From SZUA-117 sp964630795 (GTDB lineage: Bacteria > Pseudomonadota > Gammaproteobacteria > Steroidobacterales > Woeseiaceae), in assembly GCA_964630795.1 (NCBI GenBank), contig CAZVWF010000090.1:1-9455 (forward strand): a stretch of DNA of 9,455 bases. Reading direction: 5' to 3'. Under the pieces are notes generated by a model. It was not told where the DNA came from. It ran no database searches and saw only the letters and a program-made list of their open reading frames with translations. Of this stretch, positions 6,522 through 9,455 are shown in pieces. The position numbers and the translations under genes were made by a program. Position 1 is the stretch's first letter, and each line of letters opens with the position of its first letter.

Positions 6522-6574
6522 GAACTGTTAGACCCGGGCGTCGGCAGGTCAAAAACCATAAGGAAGAACAAGGA

Positions 6575-6955
6575 ATGGCCGAGAAACTCATCATTGTGAT
6601 GGCGAATACCGACCCGCGTAACGGGGAAGAACTGGGCGCGCCGATTTTTCAGGCCTCGGTCGCTGCCGCAATGGACTACGAGGTTGATGTGATCTGTACG
6701 GCGACCGCCGGGCGACTGATGAAGAAAGGCGTCGCAGACAAACTGGTGGTCAAGGAAGGGTCGCCAAAGTCGGTATACAGCTTCATTCAGGATGCGCATG
6801 AGGCCGGCGTAAAGTTCTATTGCTGCTCACCGAATCTCGACTTGTTCGACATGTCCGAAGAAGACCTGATTCCTGAGTGCGACGGCATTATCGGCGGTGC
6901 ACACCTGATCGAGCAGGTGATGGAAGATGACGACACCCGGGTCATGACCTATTAA
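6575..6955 (+). CDS. dsrE3: DsrE3-type sulfur transferase
   Basis: This 126-residue DsrE-family protein opens with KLIIVMANTDPRNG and carries the adjacent cysteines Cys83 and Cys84 in KFYCCSPNLDLF. The same pair at the same numbering is known for DsrE3A proteins of sHdr organisms. There the cysteines carry persulfide sulfur between TusA and the sHdr system in the cytoplasm. A purine-rich leader (AGGAAGAACAAGGA) directly precedes the ATG. The stop TAA shares one base with the ATG of hdrC1, so DsrE3 and sHdr subunits should be made together. A dsrE3 gene placed immediately before hdrC1-hdrB1-hdrA is the classical sHdr arrangement, which makes both calls support each other. Confidence 0.93.
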   Translation: MAEKLIIVMANTDPRNGEELGAPIFQASVAAAMDYEVDVICTATAGRLMKKGVADKLVVKEGSPKSVYSFIQDAHEAGVKFYCCSPNLDLFDMSEEDLIPECDGIIGGAHLIEQVMEDDDTRVMTY

Positions 6956-7695
6956 TGCATAGCGCGTCCTCAAGGGTTCAGCAGTACATCGGTGACCCGG
7001 TTACCGAGGAAGCGCCTGTCGAGCGCGAAGAGCTCGAAGCAATTTTTCAGGACATTCAGGCGGATCTTCGCTTCGACCATGAACTCAATGGCTGCCTGAA
7101 TTGCGGTATCTGCACCGCGACCTGTCCCTCGGCGCACTACTATGATTTCAGTCCCCGCGAGATCGTGCAGCTCTTGTGGACGGAAAACCTGGAAGGTATT
7201 CACGATGCCATGCAGGAAAAGATCTGGTCGTGCGCCCAGTGTTACACCTGTGCGGCGCGCTGCCCGTTCGGCAACTCGCCGGGTGGGCTGGTCATGCTGA
7301 TGCGCGAAGCGGCGATCAAGCATGGAATGGAGTCAGCAAAAAATGTACTGCGCCCTTTCAGTCGCGTGATGCTGAAACTGATCTCGACCGGCAATCAGCT
7401 CTCGCCAGACATGATCGATCCCGATGGCTTTGCCGACTGGGGGCCGAATATTTCGAAGGTTGACGCGCCGTTGCCGATATTGCGCAAAGCGATTCCCATG
7501 CCAACTCTGCATACCACCAAGACGGCCTGGGAAGTGAATCTCAAAACATCGGTCGAGCTGTACACGATCTGGGAAGAAACCGGCGTGCTGGACAGCCTCG
7601 AGACCATCGATGAAAACCTGTTCGACGTGATCTGCGACATCATGGATGAAAAGCGGGACGACTACGAAGATTACCTAGACGAACAGGATGACTAG
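6955..7695 (+). CDS. hdrC1: sHdrC1, iron-sulfur subunit of the sulfur-oxidizing heterodisulfide reductase-like complex
   Basis: This 246-residue cytoplasmic protein carries two [4Fe-4S] binding motifs, CLNCGICTATCP (from Cys47) and CAQCYTCAARCP (from Cys92), the 2x CX2CX2CX3CP pattern of HdrC. It is expected to move electrons between sHdrB1 and the flavin subunit sHdrA during sulfur oxidation. The HdrC core is followed by a longer C-terminal part ending in the acidic tail DEKRDDYEDYLDEQDD. The ATG at 6955 overlaps the dsrE3 stop (TAATG), a clear sign of coupled translation. A 17-bp gap with GGGGA leads to hdrB1. Position next to dsrE3, hdrB1 and hdrA separates it from HdrC-like subunits of methanogens or of lactate and glycolate oxidases. 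Confidence 0.94.
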   Translation: MHSASSRVQQYIGDPVTEEAPVEREELEAIFQDIQADLRFDHELNGCLNCGICTATCPSAHYYDFSPREIVQLLWTENLEGIHDAMQEKIWSCAQCYTCAARCPFGNSPGGLVMLMREAAIKHGMESAKNVLRPFSRVMLKLISTGNQLSPDMIDPDGFADWGPNISKVDAPLPILRKAIPMPTLHTTKTAWEVNLKTSVELYTIWEETGVLDSLETIDENLFDVICDIMDEKRDDYEDYLDEQDD

Positions 7696-7712
7696 CGAAA
7701 CGGGGAACAGCA

Positions 7713-9065
7713 ATGTCCACAGATAATGGCAATGAACGCTTTACCGGTCACGGCGCCGAATGGAAAGACGCCAACCTGAGTAAGGAAGAGGCACATGTTG
7801 CGACAGTCTGGGTCGACCAGATTATCAACAAGCGATCCATGTTGACCAACAAGGACCGGGTTGAAGACGTCCGGGACATCATGTGGGAACTCGAGAAGGA
7901 CGGGGAAATCATGGTTCACCGTGTCTCGGAAGACCACGAGCCTGATACCGTCAAGACGCTATACGGCTGGGATAAAAAGATCCCGACCAATCGGCTGTGG
8001 CACCACAAATCCTGCGGCCAGTGCGGCAATATTCCAGGTTACCCGGCATCCCTATTGTGGCTGATGAACAAGATGGACATCAGCTATCTTGACGAAACGG
8101 ACCAGACGTCGTGTACGGCGTGGAACTATCACGGCTCCGGCATTGGCAATATAGAGAGCCTGGCCGCGGTCTTTCTGCGAAATTTCCATCAGGCCTACGT
8201 GGCAGCAAGGGCGCAGGGCCTGCCTGACGGCTACTACTACCCGCTCGTTCACTGCGGCACCTCTTTTGGCAACTACAAGGAAGTTCGCGGTTACCTGTTG
8301 CACTCGGCCAAGCTTCGCGAGCGCGTCAGGAAGATTCTCGGCAAGCTGGATCGCCTTGTTGACGGCAAACTCCTGATTCCGGAGGAGGTCGTTCATTACT
8401 CGGAATGGCTGCACGTGATGCGCGACCGTATCAAGGAACACCAGGTGATCGACTGCGATCATATTCGTGCGACGGTGCACCCGGCGTGTCACGTGTACAA
8501 GATGATCCCCGAGGATGCAATCTACGACGATGAAATCCTTGACGGTAATCGGGTTGCCGTGACGACCGGCATCATGGAGACGCTGGGCACACAGGTGATC
8601 GACTATTCCACCTGGTACGACTGTTGCGGATTCGGTTTCCGTCACATCATTTCCGAACGTGAATTCACGCGATCGTTTGCGATAGACCGAAAACTGCGGG
8701 TGGCACAGGATGAGGCTCGTGCCGACCTGATGGTGGGGCATGACACGGGCTGCATTACGACGCTGGACAAGAACCAGTGGATCGGGGCGGCTGCCGGCAA
8801 ACCAGTCGACATGCCGATCCTGGCAGATTGCCAGTTCGCCGCGCTCGTTTGCGGAGCGCATCCCTACAAAATCGTTCAGTCTCATTGGCATGCCTCATCG
8901 ACCGAGAGTTTGATGGAAAAACTGGATATCGACTGGCGGGCGAGGAAGGCGGAATTCGAGGACTACCTGAAAGAAGTCGAGGCGGGCAATGGCGAAAGTC
9001 TCTACGATCCCCGTCTCATGATTACCTCCGGTCCGGGTTTCAAACCAGGAGTAGCAAAAGAATGA
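7713..9065 (+). CDS. hdrB1: sHdrB1, CCG-domain subunit of the sulfur-oxidizing heterodisulfide reductase-like complex
   Basis: This 450-residue protein is longer than methanogen HdrB (about 300), with an N-terminal extension of about 95 residues and an extended C-terminus. It keeps one recognisable cysteine-rich CCG domain: HPACHVYK (Cys259), DCCGFGFRH (Cys304-Cys305) and HDTGCITTLD (Cys347). Aligned to the usual CX2C ending, Cys347 is the second Cys and the first is Asp344. The N-terminal CCG domain is degenerate: Cys101/Cys104 (SCGQCG), a lone Cys134 (TSCTAW) where CCG is expected, and Cys181 (HCGTSFGNY). In HdrB, CCG domains hold noncubane [4Fe-4S] clusters at the disulfide/sulfur site, so the cluster content of this subunit may differ. 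The start has GGGGA about 7 bases upstream. The stop overlaps hdrA by 4 bp (ATGA). Confidence 0.92.
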   Translation: MSTDNGNERFTGHGAEWKDANLSKEEAHVATVWVDQIINKRSMLTNKDRVEDVRDIMWELEKDGEIMVHRVSEDHEPDTVKTLYGWDKKIPTNRLWHHKSCGQCGNIPGYPASLLWLMNKMDISYLDETDQTSCTAWNYHGSGIGNIESLAAVFLRNFHQAYVAARAQGLPDGYYYPLVHCGTSFGNYKEVRGYLLHSAKLRERVRKILGKLDRLVDGKLLIPEEVVHYSEWLHVMRDRIKEHQVIDCDHIRATVHPACHVYKMIPEDAIYDDEILDGNRVAVTTGIMETLGTQVIDYSTWYDCCGFGFRHIISEREFTRSFAIDRKLRVAQDEARADLMVGHDTGCITTLDKNQWIGAAAGKPVDMPILADCQFAALVCGAHPYKIVQSHWHASSTESLMEKLDIDWRARKAEFEDYLKEVEAGNGESLYDPRLMITSGPGFKPGVAKE

Positions 9066-9455
9066 GTAAACCGATCCTGGTTGTGGGCGGCGGACCCGCC
9101 GGCCTGGCCGCAGCACACAGCCTCGCAACCGTTGGTCAACGGTGTGTCCTTGTCGAAAAAGAAGACCGGCTCGGTGGTGCACCGATCTTGTCCGGCTACG
9201 CCAAACTGGTGCCGTCCGGCGAATGGGCCAAAGATGCGATAGGCGGCATGGTGGCAAGAGTCGAGGCAGAATCGGCCATCGACGTGCATACAGGTACATC
9301 CATCGCCACCTTCGATGGCAAGCCCGGCCAGTTCGCAGTCGAGCTTACGAATGGCCGGGAACTCGACGTCGAGTCGGCGATCCTCTGTACGGGCTTCACG
9401 CACTTCGACTCTGTCAATAAACCCGAGTGGGGCTTCGGCACCTTCGAGGACGTGG
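9062..9455 (+). CDS. hdrA: sHdrA, FAD-binding subunit, N-terminal part (cut by window edge)
   Basis: The first 131 residues are visible. They open with ILVVGGGPAGLAAAHSLATVG (GxGxxG-type FAD/dinucleotide-binding motif), followed by VLVEKEDRLGGAP and later SAILCTGFTHFD, the standard HdrA-like flavoprotein start. sHdrA is the central flavin subunit of the cytoplasmic complex, passing electrons from sulfur oxidation toward its acceptor. After the GG of the flavin fold, methanogen HdrA carries an inserted cysteine cluster; here the sequence runs into ILSGYAKLVPSGEWAKDAIGG with no cysteine, in keeping with the sulfur-oxidizing branch. The ATG overlaps the hdrB1 stop (ATGA). The rest of the gene, and probably hdrC2, hdrB2 and lbpA, lie beyond the right edge. 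Confidence 0.92.
   Translation, partial: MSKPILVVGGGPAGLAAAHSLATVGQRCVLVEKEDRLGGAPILSGYAKLVPSGEWAKDAIGGMVARVEAESAIDVHTGTSIATFDGKPGQFAVELTNGRELDVESAILCTGFTHFDSVNKPEWGFGTFEDV

Noticed and set aside
8052..8891. Minus-strand open frame of 279 codons opposite hdrB1
   Set aside because: It is antisense to the CCG-domain gene; Arg/His/Val-rich shadow sequence.
6955..9065. HdrBC-like subunits of glycolate or lactate oxidase, or methanogen heterodisulfide reductase
   Set aside because: The dsrE3-hdrC-hdrB-hdrA order with lipoate genes, and the long sHdrB1 form, fit the sulfur-oxidizing system instead.

Overview
The window is a 9.5 kb piece of a bacterial chromosome of moderately high GC content. Short spacers and start/stop overlaps are typical of a proteobacterium. 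Its content points to a sulfur-oxidizing (sulfur- or thiosulfate-using) bacterium with the sulfur-oxidizing heterodisulfide-reductase-like (sHdr) pathway. The exact class cannot be fixed from the sequence; a gammaproteobacterial or alphaproteobacterial chemolithotroph fits best.

Layout. Positions 1-213 (+) are the C-terminal end of a calcineurin-like metallophosphoesterase (CpdA/Icc type). It runs convergently into a two-gene minus-strand operon, dsrE2 (997/1003 down to 446) followed by tusA (424 down to 197). From an AT-rich divergent promoter region (about 1004-1140) a long plus-strand gene train starts: a zinc-dependent histone-deacetylase-family hydrolase (1141-2337), radical SAM LipS1 (2324-3361), radical SAM LipS2 (3386-4639), a bipartite lipoate:protein ligase sLpl(AB) (4649-5731) and a class-I glutamine-amidotransferase-like protein that has lost its catalytic triad (about 5724-6497). 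After a 77-bp spacer with a candidate promoter/operator come dsrE3 (6575-6955), sHdrC1 (6955-7695), sHdrB1 (7713-9065) and the 5' part of sHdrA (9062 to the edge). No stretch longer than about 140 bases lacks a gene. I see no tRNA, rRNA, CRISPR array, insertion sequence or integrase.

How the genes work together. Family knowledge says that TusA, DsrE2 and DsrE3 pass sulfane sulfur as cysteine persulfides toward the cytoplasmic sHdr complex, which oxidizes it to sulfite or a related product. The electrons are thought to go to a lipoate-binding protein, LbpA. LbpA is modified by its own machinery: sLpl(AB) attaches the acyl chain, and LipS1 and LipS2 insert the two sulfur atoms. The window therefore couples cofactor assembly (left half of the plus-strand train) to the enzyme that needs the cofactor (right half). 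hdrC2, hdrB2 and lbpA are not in the window and are expected downstream.

Most of this is a known system. The less explained parts are the intact HDAC-type deacylase whose gene overlaps lipS1, the catalytically dead amidotransferase-like protein, the substituted cluster cysteines of sHdrB1, and two palindromic AT-rich sites sitting on predicted promoters.
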